Below are positions 17,657 to 27,055 of a stretch of DNA of 64,000 nucleotides, piece by piece; the first letter of the stretch is position 1; each line of letters starts with the position of its first letter. The translations under genes and the position numbers were made by a program. The DNA is from Clostridium vitabionis. GTDB taxonomy: Bacteria > Bacillota > Clostridia > Lachnospirales > Lachnospiraceae. The DNA lies in contig NZ_JADKQA010000003.1 of assembly GCF_015351765.1 (NCBI RefSeq), positions 39,203-103,202 of the forward strand. Reading direction: 5' to 3'. The notes under the pieces are model-generated. The model searched no databases, had not been told where the DNA came from, and saw only the letters and a program-made list of their open reading frames with translations.

Positions 17657-18330
17657 TCGAATTTCTCGCGGAGCTATTCTGGCCGTGGCTGTTCCTGGGG
17701 CTTGCCAATGAGGTGCCGGACAGCCCGTTTGCCCTGGCGCTCCTGCACGGTGTCCTACTCACCGCGCTGGGGGCGCTTTTCCTGCATGTCTGCCGCCTCC
17801 GCGGGGGAGGTGCTGTCTGCCGCTTCCGTGGGAGAGAGCCGGGGAACCGGAAAATTCCGGCGGGAGATCTCCGGGGACGGCGCAGGATCCGTTCAGCGGC
17901 AGCCTGGCTTCTTGCGGGTGCCGCCGCCGGAATTTCCCTGAATCTGCTTTTCAATCTTCTGCCCGGCCTTGTCCGCCGCCCGGCGGGGCTGGGGATCGCG
18001 GCGCGCGCTCTCTCCGTGGGCGGCGGAGCGGCGGGGGTGCTGGCAGTTTTCCGCATTTTCCTGCTCATGCCCGCGGTGGAGGAACTGGTCTTCCGCGGGC
18101 TCGGCTATGGAAAGCTTCGCGAGGTGATGGGGGCGGCACCGGCATCGGCGCTTACGGCGATCTGGTTCGGCCTTTCCCACGGGGTGGGTGCCGGGGGGAT
18201 TTATGCCGGCATTCTGGGCATTTTCCTCGCGATAGCGCGCGAGCGGAAGGGGCTTTGGCGCGCATTTCTCCTCCATGCGGGGGCAAATGCCGGCTCCCTG
18301 ATGCTCTGGTTCCTCACTTCCGGGGGATAA
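17653..18330 (+). CDS. CPBP-family intramembrane protease
   Basis: A 225-residue membrane protein of the CAAX protease/bacteriocin-processing (ABI) family. The signature EExxxR occurs as VEELVFRG (about residue 139), with the second motif FGLSH (about 174) and a third HAGANAGS near the C-terminus, so the glutamic-type active site is intact. About six hydrophobic segments are visible. The gene overlaps nth by four bases. The substrate is unknown; no bacteriocin gene lies nearby. Confidence 0.87.
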   Translation: MIEFLAELFWPWLFLGLANEVPDSPFALALLHGVLLTALGALFLHVCRLRGGGAVCRFRGREPGNRKIPAGDLRGRRRIRSAAAWLLAGAAAGISLNLLFNLLPGLVRRPAGLGIAARALSVGGGAAGVLAVFRIFLLMPAVEELVFRGLGYGKLREVMGAAPASALTAIWFGLSHGVGAGGIYAGILGIFLAIARERKGLWRAFLLHAGANAGSLMLWFLTSGG

Positions 18331-18395
18331 GGGGAGAATCCGCAAAGCCGCCCGAAAGCGGCAGGTTTGCGGGGAGCCCTCCGTATGCGCTGAAA
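18331..18395. repeat. Nested-hairpin intergenic element (copy at 18.3 kb)
   Basis: Stem CCGCAAA (18340-18346) pairs with TTTGCGG (18366-18372), enclosing GCCGC/GCGGC (18347-18351 with 18358-18362). GGGGAG and GGAG/CTCC flank it. The layout resembles the elements at 28314 and 35814. Confidence 0.6.
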
Positions 18396-18502
18396 AGCAA
18401 CAGACCGCGGCAGGAGGTTTTCAAGAGCCCGCAAAACTGCTATGATAAAGACATTACACAGCGGGAGCCGCATCGGGCGGCCGGACAGGGAGAAGATCAA
18501 TT

Positions 18503-19405
18503 ATGATGAAAGATGTGATTGGCGACAATATGGGCCACATCATGGATGTGGTGATGAATGATTATCGGAAGGGACGGGACATCGACCGCATGGATATCGG
18601 CAATGTGCCTGACCGGGATGCGGTGATTGATATCCTGCAGAAGATGCTCCGGATTGTCTTCCCGGGGTATTACCGGGAGCACTCCTACCGCAGCTTCAAC
18701 GCGGAACGCCAGATCTCTGTTGTGGTTGAGGATGTCAGCTACAACCTGGCCAAGCAGATCATCGTTGCCTTGCGCTGCCAGAAGGGCAACGAGGACAGGA
18801 CGTACGACGAGCTCTCCGACCAGGCGGCAGACATCGTGGTCCGCTTCTTCGACCGCGTGCCGGTGATCCGGGAGTATCTGGACACCGACCTGCAGGCGAC
18901 CTTCGACGGCGACCCGGCGGCGGACAGCAAGGATGATATCGTCCTCTCCTATCCGGGGCTTCTGGCGATCACGGTGAACCGGATCGCGCATGAGCTGTGG
19001 CTGCTGAAGGTGCCGCTGATCCCGCGAATGATGACGGAGTATGTCCATGGGCAGACGGGCATCGACATTCACCCGGGGGCGACGATCGGCAAATATTTCT
19101 GCATTGACCACGGCACCGGCATCGTCGTGGGTTCCACCTCGGTGATCGGCAACCATGTGAAGCTCTATCAGGGCGTGACCATCGGCGCCCTGTCCACGAA
19201 GCTGGGGCACAAGCTTCACGGACACAAGCGTCACCCCACCATCGAGGACAATGTGACCATCTATTCCAATGCGTCCATTCTCGGCGGGGAGACGGTGATC
19301 GGCCACGATTCCGTGATCGGCGGAAGCTCCTTTATCACGGCTTCCGTGGCGCCGAACAGCCGGGTGAGCTTCAAGTGCGCCGGCGGCAGCCTCAGCAGCG
19401 ATTGA
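18503..19405 (+). CDS. cysE: Serine O-acetyltransferase
   Basis: Acetylates serine with acetyl-CoA to give O-acetylserine for cysteine synthesis. The 300-residue product has an alpha-helical N-terminal region (about 1-170) and a left-handed beta-helix of hexapeptide repeats (about 175-285), including GIDIHPGATIGKYFCIDHGTG with the catalytic Asp/His pair and the loop LSTKLGHKLHGHKRHPTIEDNV. This is the longer EpsC/plant-like serine acetyltransferase type. ATG 18503 or 18506 follows GGGAGAAG. A separate promoter is likely because the nested-hairpin element precedes the gene. The C-terminus (GGSLSSD) lacks the terminal Ile often used to dock cysteine synthase. Confidence 0.92.
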   Translation: MMKDVIGDNMGHIMDVVMNDYRKGRDIDRMDIGNVPDRDAVIDILQKMLRIVFPGYYREHSYRSFNAERQISVVVEDVSYNLAKQIIVALRCQKGNEDRTYDELSDQAADIVVRFFDRVPVIREYLDTDLQATFDGDPAADSKDDIVLSYPGLLAITVNRIAHELWLLKVPLIPRMMTEYVHGQTGIDIHPGATIGKYFCIDHGTGIVVGSTSVIGNHVKLYQGVTIGALSTKLGHKLHGHKRHPTIEDNVTIYSNASILGGETVIGHDSVIGGSSFITASVAPNSRVSFKCAGGSLSSD

Positions 19406-19436
19406 GCGGTCATCAAGCGGAAGGGAGGCGGCCATT

Positions 19437-20465
19437 CTGACCCCGGGAGAATATCGGGCGCGGGCAGCCCTCGTTTTCGCCAGTCTGTCCGTCCTGACGA
19501 TCATTTTGTTTCTGTTCAGCGTGGGATCCGGCAGCGTCGCGATTGCCCCCGCGGAGATTATCCGGATCCTGTCCGCGGGCGGGGACAGCACGGAGGCAGG
19601 CATCATCTGGAAAATCCGCCTGCCGCGCACGGTCATGGCGCTGATTCTGGGCGGGGGGCTCTCCGTCTCCGGCTTCCTTTTGCAGACGTATTTTGATAAT
19701 CCCATCGCCGGGCCGTACATTCTCGGCATTTCCTCGGGAGCGAAGCTCGCGGTGGCGCTGGTGCTGATTTTCTATGTGGACCGCTTCCACCGGTCTTCCT
19801 CCGCCCTGCTGATTTTCGCTGCCTTTCTGGGGGCACTCTTGGTCACCGGGTTTATCCTCCTGATCTCCCGGAGCATCCGGAGCATGGCGGCACTCCTCGT
19901 CGCCGGCGTCATGGCCGGCTATATCAGCTCGGCGCTCACAGAGCTCGTCATCACGTTCGCCGAGGATGCGGAGATCGCCCGCCTGCACGGCTGGTCGCAG
20001 GGCAGCTTTTCCGGGGTAACCTGGGAAAATATCCGTGCCGCGGCGATCATCGTGGGCATCTCGATGGTGCTGGCGATGCTGCTCGTGAAGCCGATGGGGG
20101 CGATGCGGCTCGGTGAAAACTATGCCCGGAGCATGGGCGTGAATGTCGGGCGTTTCCGGATTTCCCTGATCCTGATCTCCAGCCTCCTCTCCGCCTGCGT
20201 CACGGCCTTCGCCGGACCGGTCTCCTTCGTGGGCATTGCCGTGCCGTTCCTGATGCGCCGGCTGTGCGGGACAGACCGGCCGCTCGTCCTCGTGCCCGCC
20301 TGCTTTGCCGGCGGGGCGGCTTTCTGCCTGTTCTGCGATATGATCGCGAGAACGCTCTGCGCGCCCACGGAGCTCAGCATCAGCACGGTGACTGCCATGT
20401 TCGGCGCGCCTGTGGTGATCTGGATGATGATCCGCCGGAGCGGGAGAGGCGGAAACGATGGCTGA
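19437..20465 (+). CDS. FecCD-type ABC importer permease, CTG start likely
   Basis: Membrane component of an iron-siderophore or cobalamin type importer. Multiple hydrophobic helices and family motifs LPRTVMALILGGGLSVSGF, NPIAGPYILGISSGA and FAGPVSFVGIAVP are present. The first ATG/GTG/TTG in frame, TTG 19506, would cut into the first membrane helix and has no binding site. The frame continues upstream to CTG 19437 (8 nt after GGGAGG 19423-19428) or ATT 19434, adding TPGEYRARAALVFASLSV. I therefore propose CTG 19437, giving 342 residues, close to the family length. It overlaps the ATPase gene by 8 bp. Confidence 0.85.
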   Translation: MTPGEYRARAALVFASLSVLTIILFLFSVGSGSVAIAPAEIIRILSAGGDSTEAGIIWKIRLPRTVMALILGGGLSVSGFLLQTYFDNPIAGPYILGISSGAKLAVALVLIFYVDRFHRSSSALLIFAAFLGALLVTGFILLISRSIRSMAALLVAGVMAGYISSALTELVITFAEDAEIARLHGWSQGSFSGVTWENIRAAAIIVGISMVLAMLLVKPMGAMRLGENYARSMGVNVGRFRISLILISSLLSACVTAFAGPVSFVGIAVPFLMRRLCGTDRPLVLVPACFAGGAAFCLFCDMIARTLCAPTELSISTVTAMFGAPVVIWMMIRRSGRGGNDG

Positions 20466-21636
20466 TGGGGAGGAGAAAACGATGGCGGATCCGGCCAAAA
20501 ATGCGTCCCGGGCGCCGGTGGCTGCCGGCAGGGTGGAACTCAGCTTCCGCGGAATGACTTGCGGATACCGGGGTGTGCCCCTGACCTCCGCGCTGACCTG
20601 TGATGTCCGGGCGGGGGAGATCACGGTGCTCGCCGGCCCGAACGGGGCAGGGAAATCCACAATCCTCCGGACGGTTATCGGCGGCCTCAGGCCGACCGGG
20701 GGAACCATGCTGATCGAGGGCAGGCCGCGGGGGGCGTACTCCCGCCGGGAGCTGGCATGCCGCCTCTCCGCCGTGTTCACCGACCGTGTGCGCCCGGAGA
20801 TGATGACCTGCCGCGAGGTGGCGGCCGCAGGGCGCTATCCGTACACCGGATTTCTGGGGCGGCTTGACCGGGAGGACGAAAATAAGGTGGATGAGGTGCT
20901 TCGGGAGGTGCACGGGGAGGAGATCGCGGACCGCCCCTTCTCCCGGGCAAGCGACGGCGAGCGACAGAGGATCCTGCTCGCGAGAGCCCTCTGCCAGGAG
21001 CCGCGGATTCTTGTTCTGGATGAGCCGACCTCATTTCTGGACATCCGGTACAAACTGGAATTTTTGACCATTCTCCGGCGCCTTGCCCGGGAAAAAGGCC
21101 TTGCCGTCCTTCTCTCCCTTCACGAGATCGATCTCGCCGGGAAGATCGCAGACCAGGTGATCGCCGTCGGCGCGGATCACCAAGTTACCGTCGGGCCGCC
21201 GGAGGAGATTTTCCAGGAGGAAAGGGTGAATGCCCTCTTTTCCATCCGGACCGGGAGCTTTGACCCGCTGCTCGGGAGTGCGGAGTTTGCCAGGGCGGAA
21301 GGAAAACCGGAGATCCTGGTCATTTCCTCCGGGGGAGCCGGGATTCCGGTTTACCGGAGCCTCAGCCGGAAGGGGATTCCCTTCGCGGCGGGGATTCTCG
21401 CGGACAATGATGTCGATTACCGGGCGGCGCGGAAAATGGCTGCGGTGGTCCTCGGGGCGGAGGCATTTGCCCCCGTGTCCCCGGAGGTCATGGAGAACGC
21501 AGTGCAGGTCGAGCGGGAGGTTCGCCGGGTGATCTACGCCGGCGGGCGCCTGCTCCCGGAAAACCGGGAGCTCATGCGAATGGCTGACGGGGAGAGCAAG
21601 CTGGAAACTCCGCCGGATGGCGGCGGGGAGAAATAA
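20458..21636 (+). CDS. FecE/BtuD-type ABC ATPase with C-terminal extension
   Basis: ATPase partner of the preceding permease. Walker A GPNGAGKST (about 61-69), signature region RASDGERQR (about 163), Walker B ILVLDEPTSFLD (about 184-195) and H-loop LSLHE are all present. At 392 residues it is about 130 longer than usual. Residues 280-375 (starting PEILVISSGGAGIPVYRSL) form an extra alpha/beta domain I cannot name with certainty. No periplasmic-binding protein gene is adjacent, so the substrate (iron chelate, haem or corrinoid) is open. The last codons lie in a tandem repeat. Confidence 0.86.
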   Translation: MADGEEKTMADPAKNASRAPVAAGRVELSFRGMTCGYRGVPLTSALTCDVRAGEITVLAGPNGAGKSTILRTVIGGLRPTGGTMLIEGRPRGAYSRRELACRLSAVFTDRVRPEMMTCREVAAAGRYPYTGFLGRLDREDENKVDEVLREVHGEEIADRPFSRASDGERQRILLARALCQEPRILVLDEPTSFLDIRYKLEFLTILRRLAREKGLAVLLSLHEIDLAGKIADQVIAVGADHQVTVGPPEEIFQEERVNALFSIRTGSFDPLLGSAEFARAEGKPEILVISSGGAGIPVYRSLSRKGIPFAAGILADNDVDYRAARKMAAVVLGAEAFAPVSPEVMENAVQVEREVRRVIYAGGRLLPENRELMRMADGESKLETPPDGGGEK

Positions 21637-21700
21637 GCCGCAAACCCCTTCGGATGGCGGCGGGGAGAATAAGCCGCAAACTTCGCCGGATGGCGGCGGA
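21605..21700. repeat. Stop-codon-spanning tandem triplication, 36-37 bp
   Basis: Units begin at 21605, 21642 and 21678. Each has AAAC, then CGGATGGCGGCGG, then (units 1 and 2) GGAGAA(A)TAAGCCGC. Unit 1 carries the last codons and TAA of the ATPase gene; unit 2 has one A fewer and so is out of frame; unit 3 is shortened and leads to the ribosome binding site of the next gene. Confidence 0.85.
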
Positions 21701-21734
21701 ACAGAAAACGAAAGAACACAGGAGGAGGCAAACC

Positions 21735-22547
21735 ATGCAGAGTACTTTTGTACTGGCACAGCTCCATTCGGACGGGATGCCGGAGGTGAACCTGAAAAAA
21801 GCTGAGGACGCCGTGGAGAGGGCGGTCTCCCTGTATCATCCCGGGCTCATGTTGTTCCCGGAATGCTTTATGAGCCTCTTCCCGGGAAAGACAGACCGGA
21901 AAACCCGGCTGGGGACTGCCCAGGCGCTGGATGGGCCATTTGTCACCGGGATGCGGACGCTCGCGAAAAAGTACGGCATCTGGCTGGTTTTCGGCATGAA
22001 CGAGAAGGTCGAAGACCCCGCGGACGACAGGAACTACAACTGCTCGGTGATGATTGACGGAAATGGGGAGATCGTCCGCACGTATCGGAAGACCCATCTC
22101 TACGATGCCTTCGGCTATCGGGAGTCGGATGAGTATAAGCCGGGGGATGCCCTGTTTGAGCCGATCGACACGCCGTTCGGGCGGGTCGGCCTTTTTGTCT
22201 GCTATGAGGTGCGTTTCCCCGAGGTGGCGCGCTTTGAGCGGGCGCGGGGAGCGGACATTCTCCTTGTGCCTACCTCGTGGGTGAAGGGAGACCTCAAGAG
22301 CCATCAGTTCCGGACGCTGGTCACCTCCCGCGCGGTGGAGAACGGCGTCTATGTCGCCGCGTGCGACCAGTGCGGCGGTGCGCAGATGGGGGAAAGCGTT
22401 GTCGTCGATCCCATGGGGGTTCCCGTGTCCACGGCCGGGGAGGCGGAAATCCTGCTCCCGGCGTACATTGACACGGACCGCATTGCCCAGGTGAGAAAAA
22501 AGGTCGCATCCTACGAGGGAAGAAGGCCGGAGCTGTACGGGGAATAA
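21735..22547 (+). CDS. Carbon-nitrogen hydrolase (nitrilase superfamily)
   Basis: A 270-residue cytoplasmic amidohydrolase with an intact Glu-Lys-Cys triad: Glu43 in FPECF, Lys near 118 in YRKTHLYD, and Cys near 155 in FVCYEVRFPE. The segment TYRKTHLYDAFG and the size are close to the omega-amidase/NIT2-like and deaminated-glutathione amidase group, but the substrate cannot be assigned. ATG 21735 follows GGAGGAGGC; the longer frame to 21654 only covers the tandem repeat. It lies 98 bp after the ABC ATPase and ends before a strong terminator. Confidence 0.88.
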   Translation: MQSTFVLAQLHSDGMPEVNLKKAEDAVERAVSLYHPGLMLFPECFMSLFPGKTDRKTRLGTAQALDGPFVTGMRTLAKKYGIWLVFGMNEKVEDPADDRNYNCSVMIDGNGEIVRTYRKTHLYDAFGYRESDEYKPGDALFEPIDTPFGRVGLFVCYEVRFPEVARFERARGADILLVPTSWVKGDLKSHQFRTLVTSRAVENGVYVAACDQCGGAQMGESVVVDPMGVPVSTAGEAEILLPAYIDTDRIAQVRKKVASYEGRRPELYGE

Positions 22548-22624
22548 CCCGCAGGCTGTCGACGTTTGAACCCAACCGGTCGTCTGACAGGTAAGCATGC
22601 CAATTGTTTGGCCGACGATTGATT

Positions 22625-22654
22625 AACGCTGTCTCTTAAAGGGACAGCGTTTTT
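22625..22654 (+). terminator. Terminator after nitrilase gene
   Basis: A 9-bp stem (22625-22633 with 22643-22651) merges into a T run at 22650-22654. Confidence 0.88.
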
Positions 22655-22760
22655 ATTGGCTTAAAATGAAACGAGGTGGTATGCGTGAAGAAAAAGAAAT
22701 GAGCAGATCATGAAGCTGCTCACCTGACTGCGGTTTTCTGATGGATAAAAACAGAAAAAA

Positions 22761-22795
22761 GACCGAAAAGAAACGTAATTGATTTCCTCTCGGCC
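22761..22795 (-). terminator. Terminator after glnN (bidirectional)
   Basis: GACCGA (22761-22766) pairs with TCGGCC (22790-22795) with one wobble, supported by an inner AGAAA/TTTCCT-like pairing. It is flanked by an A tract on the left and a T tract on the right, so it can act on both strands; it ends glnN on the minus strand. Confidence 0.8.
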
Positions 22796-22850
22796 TTTTT
22801 TTGACAGTTAGTTTATTCCCAAGCGCCTTAAGCGCTTAAGGGAGTTCAGA

Positions 22851-24962
<2,112 letters not shown>

Positions 24963-24978
24963 ATTTGCACTCCTTTCC

Positions 24979-26565
24979 TCATACACCGCTGTTTCCGTAG
25001 TTCGAGAGAACTCGGGCAGACGGGTCGTTCACATTGCAGCCCACCCAGGACTTGTTGGGCATCCAGAAATCGACAACCATCTGGGACTGTCCAGGGTAGT
25101 ATTTTTCAAAGAGCTCTCGATAGAGGAGAGATTCTTTGGTAAATGGTTTCGCGTGCGTGTACTTTGCCGCTTTTTCCGCGAATTCCTCGTCGGTGTAGAG
25201 GGAGTTTGCGTAATCCTGCAGGTCATCGCGCAGCGAGTGGCCGACGGCGTCGGAGAATGCCGCCTTCTCCCGCATCAGGATGTCCCGGGGGAGAATGTTG
25301 TCGGCCTCAAAGGCGTGGCGGAGAAGATATTTTCCGATGCCGTAGCGGTTCATCTTCTTCTCCGGATCGATGTGCATGACGTAATCCACAAAGGCCAGGT
25401 CGCCGAAGGGAACCCTGGCCTCAATGCTGTTGACGGCGATGCAGCGGTCGGCGCGGAGAACGTCATACATGTGGAGCTCGCGGACGCGCTTCTCGGCTTC
25501 CTTCTGGAATTCCGCGGCGTTCGGGGCAAAATCGGTGTATTTGTAGCCGAAGAGCTCGTCGGAAATCTCCCCGGTCAGGAGGACGCGCACATCGGAGGTC
25601 TCATGGATGGACTTGCAGATGAGGTACATGCCGATGGACGCGCGGATCGTGGTGATGTCGTAGGTTCCCAGCGCGGCGACCACCGGCTCCAGGGCACTGA
25701 TGACATCGTCCCGGTCGATGATGACCTCGTGATGCTCGCTCCCGATGAAGTCAGCGACCTCGCGGGCATACTTGAGGTCGATGGCGTCCTTGTCCATGCC
25801 GATGGACCAGGTGCGGATCTTCCTGCCCGGAAGGAGCTTCGCGGAGATGGCGCAGACCAGCGAGGAATCGAGGCCGCCGGAGAGCAGGAAGCCCAGCGGG
25901 GCGTCGGCGTCAAGGCGCTTCTCCACGCCCTTTACCAGAAGATCGTGGATATTTCTCGAGATCGCGTCCATGTCGTCCTCGCAGTAGGAGCGGACATCGG
26001 ACATGTCGCGGTAGGAGACGAACTTGCCGTTCTGATAATAGTGGCCCGGAGGGAATGGATAAACTTTATCGCAGATCCGGATGAGGTTCTTCGGCTCGGA
26101 GGCCATGACCATGACGCCGTTCTTGTCCTTACCATAATAGAGCGGGCGGATGCCGATCGGGTCGCGTGCCGCGATGTAGGAATCGGTCTTCTTGTCATAG
26201 AGGATCATGGCAAATTCAGCATCGAGCTTGCGGAACATCTCGGTTCCGTATTTCTCCCAGAGGGGAAGAAGCAGCTCGCAGTCACTGTCGCTCGTGAAGG
26301 TGTATCCGTCTTCCTCCAGCTCCTTTTTGAGCGGACGGAAGCCGTAGAGCTCACCGTTGCAGACCACATAGCTGCCGTTCCGCTCGAAGGGCTGCATACC
26401 GGACGCGGAGAGATCCATGATCGCGAGGCGGTTGAAGCCGACGTAGCCGTTGCCGGTATCGCAGATCCGGGTATCGTCCGGCCCGCGGGAGGTCGTCATC
26501 GCGAGCTCCTCCCGGAATGTCTCGTAGGATGCGCTTTTATCGAAGTAACCCATGATTGCACACAT
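24979..26565 (-). CDS. asnB: Asparagine synthetase (glutamine-hydrolysing)
   Basis: Transfers glutamine amide nitrogen to aspartate. It has 528 residues: N-terminal class II glutaminase domain with nucleophile Cys2 (MCAIMGYF, Cys exposed after Met removal) and RGPDDTR, then a synthetase domain with PP-loop SGGLDSSLV (about residue 236). The open frame extends to 26784 but ATG 26565 is required for the Cys2 nucleophile and follows GGAGG. It is the first gene of the asnB-glnN operon. A 140-nt leader with a terminator-like hairpin separates it from a strong promoter. Confidence 0.96.
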   Translation of the reverse strand: MCAIMGYFDKSASYETFREELAMTTSRGPDDTRICDTGNGYVGFNRLAIMDLSASGMQPFERNGSYVVCNGELYGFRPLKKELEEDGYTFTSDSDCELLLPLWEKYGTEMFRKLDAEFAMILYDKKTDSYIAARDPIGIRPLYYGKDKNGVMVMASEPKNLIRICDKVYPFPPGHYYQNGKFVSYRDMSDVRSYCEDDMDAISRNIHDLLVKGVEKRLDADAPLGFLLSGGLDSSLVCAISAKLLPGRKIRTWSIGMDKDAIDLKYAREVADFIGSEHHEVIIDRDDVISALEPVVAALGTYDITTIRASIGMYLICKSIHETSDVRVLLTGEISDELFGYKYTDFAPNAAEFQKEAEKRVRELHMYDVLRADRCIAVNSIEARVPFGDLAFVDYVMHIDPEKKMNRYGIGKYLLRHAFEADNILPRDILMREKAAFSDAVGHSLRDDLQDYANSLYTDEEFAEKAAKYTHAKPFTKESLLYRELFEKYYPGQSQMVVDFWMPNKSWVGCNVNDPSARVLSNYGNSGV

Positions 26566-26650
26566 AAATTGAACCTCCGTCGGAATATGATCTCTATATT
26601 GGAAAGAAAAGGAAAATGTGCAGATTCCCCAGCTTTCGCATAGAACACAA

Positions 26651-26698
26651 AAAGCGGCAGAGACTCCCTGATTGCTCAGGCGACGTCTTTGCCGCTTT
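26651..26698 (-). promoter_or_regulatory. Leader attenuator hairpin of asnB-glnN
   Basis: On the minus strand, 26690-26698 pairs perfectly with 26651-26659, a second helix (26685-26688 with 26661-26664) follows, and a 5-bp stem with a GCAA tetraloop caps it. The T run after the hairpin makes it terminator-like. It begins about 10 nt after the predicted transcription start. The 5' arm contains GCAAAGACGTCGC, similar to a motif in the glnA leader, which suggests antitermination control. Confidence 0.72.
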
Positions 26699-26714
26699 CT
26701 TGTTTTATGCAACA

Positions 26715-26744
26715 AATATAAGCATCTTTTGCCGAATTTGTCAA
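26715..26744 (-). promoter_or_regulatory. asnB-glnN promoter
   Basis: Minus strand: TTGACA (26744-26739), 18-bp spacer, TATATT (26720-26715). It is divergent from the glnA promoter, with 22 bp between the two -35 boxes. Confidence 0.82.
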
Positions 26745-26766
26745 CAGAAATTTCCAAAAAAATTGA

Positions 26767-26795
26767 TTGACAATGCAGAAACATGCCTTTATAAA
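26767..26795 (+). promoter_or_regulatory. glnA promoter
   Basis: TTGACA (26767-26772), 17-bp spacer, TATAAA (26790-26795). Predicted transcription begins near 26802, giving a leader of about 250 nt before the glnA ATG. Confidence 0.82.
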
Positions 26796-26860
26796 TAGTT
26801 CATAGGTAGGAAAATTTGCTTTTTGGCATAGCATGGATTTTGGCATATTTCGCAGATTGA

Positions 26861-26935
26861 GCAAGGGCGTTCGCTGTCGAGAACCGGGGGGATTTCACCG
26901 GCTGTCTCCGGTGAACGTTTTCTTTTGGATACATG
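26861..26935 (+). promoter_or_regulatory. glnA leader motif and attenuator hairpin
   Basis: The leader carries GCAAGGGCGTTCGC (26861-26874) and then a perfect 8-bp stem (TTCACCGG with CCGGTGAA, about 26893-26914) with hexaloop CTGTCT, followed by TTTTCTTTT. An upstream ACCGG can pair with the 3' arm as an alternative. The shared motif with the asnB leader and the ANTAR gene downstream suggest antitermination. The rest of the leader to 27055 shows nothing else recognisable. Confidence 0.65.
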
Positions 26936-27055
26936 TTTTTTTTTCGGACGGCCGGATGCCCCGGAACCTGCCCCGGCGGAGATCTTCCGCCGGCGGGAGC
27001 CAGGGCAGCGCGCCGCCCGGACAGAATTACCGCAGCTGGACCTGGAGGAGGGATC

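Larger units (their letters stand above)
22548..22850. other. Gap between nitrilase and glnN
   Basis: This 303-bp gap between convergent genes holds two terminators (22625-22654 and 22761-22795) and a small inverted repeat, GAGCAG/CTGCTC, around 22700-22720. Only very short open frames occur and none is convincing. Confidence 0.7.

Noticed and set aside
17653..18330. Bacteriocin immunity locus based on the CPBP protease
   Set aside because: No small leader-peptide gene, processing ABC transporter or lanthipeptide enzyme lies nearby, and the gene is coupled to nth.
21605..21700. CRISPR array
   Set aside because: The tandem arrays here and at 41.9 and 47.1 kb have three contiguous units with no unique spacers, and no cas gene is present.
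19437..22547. Siderophore or nitrilase biosynthetic cluster
   Set aside because: Only a permease, an ATPase and one amidohydrolase are present; there is no synthetase or binding protein to support a pathway.
26566..26784. 73-residue N-terminal extension of asnB
   Set aside because: It would bury the Cys2 nucleophile and covers the promoter and leader hairpin.
26820..26860. Sigma-54 promoter before glnA (TGGCAT repeats)
   Set aside because: The spacing between GG and GC is 8 bp and not 10, and a perfect sigma-A promoter lies just upstream.
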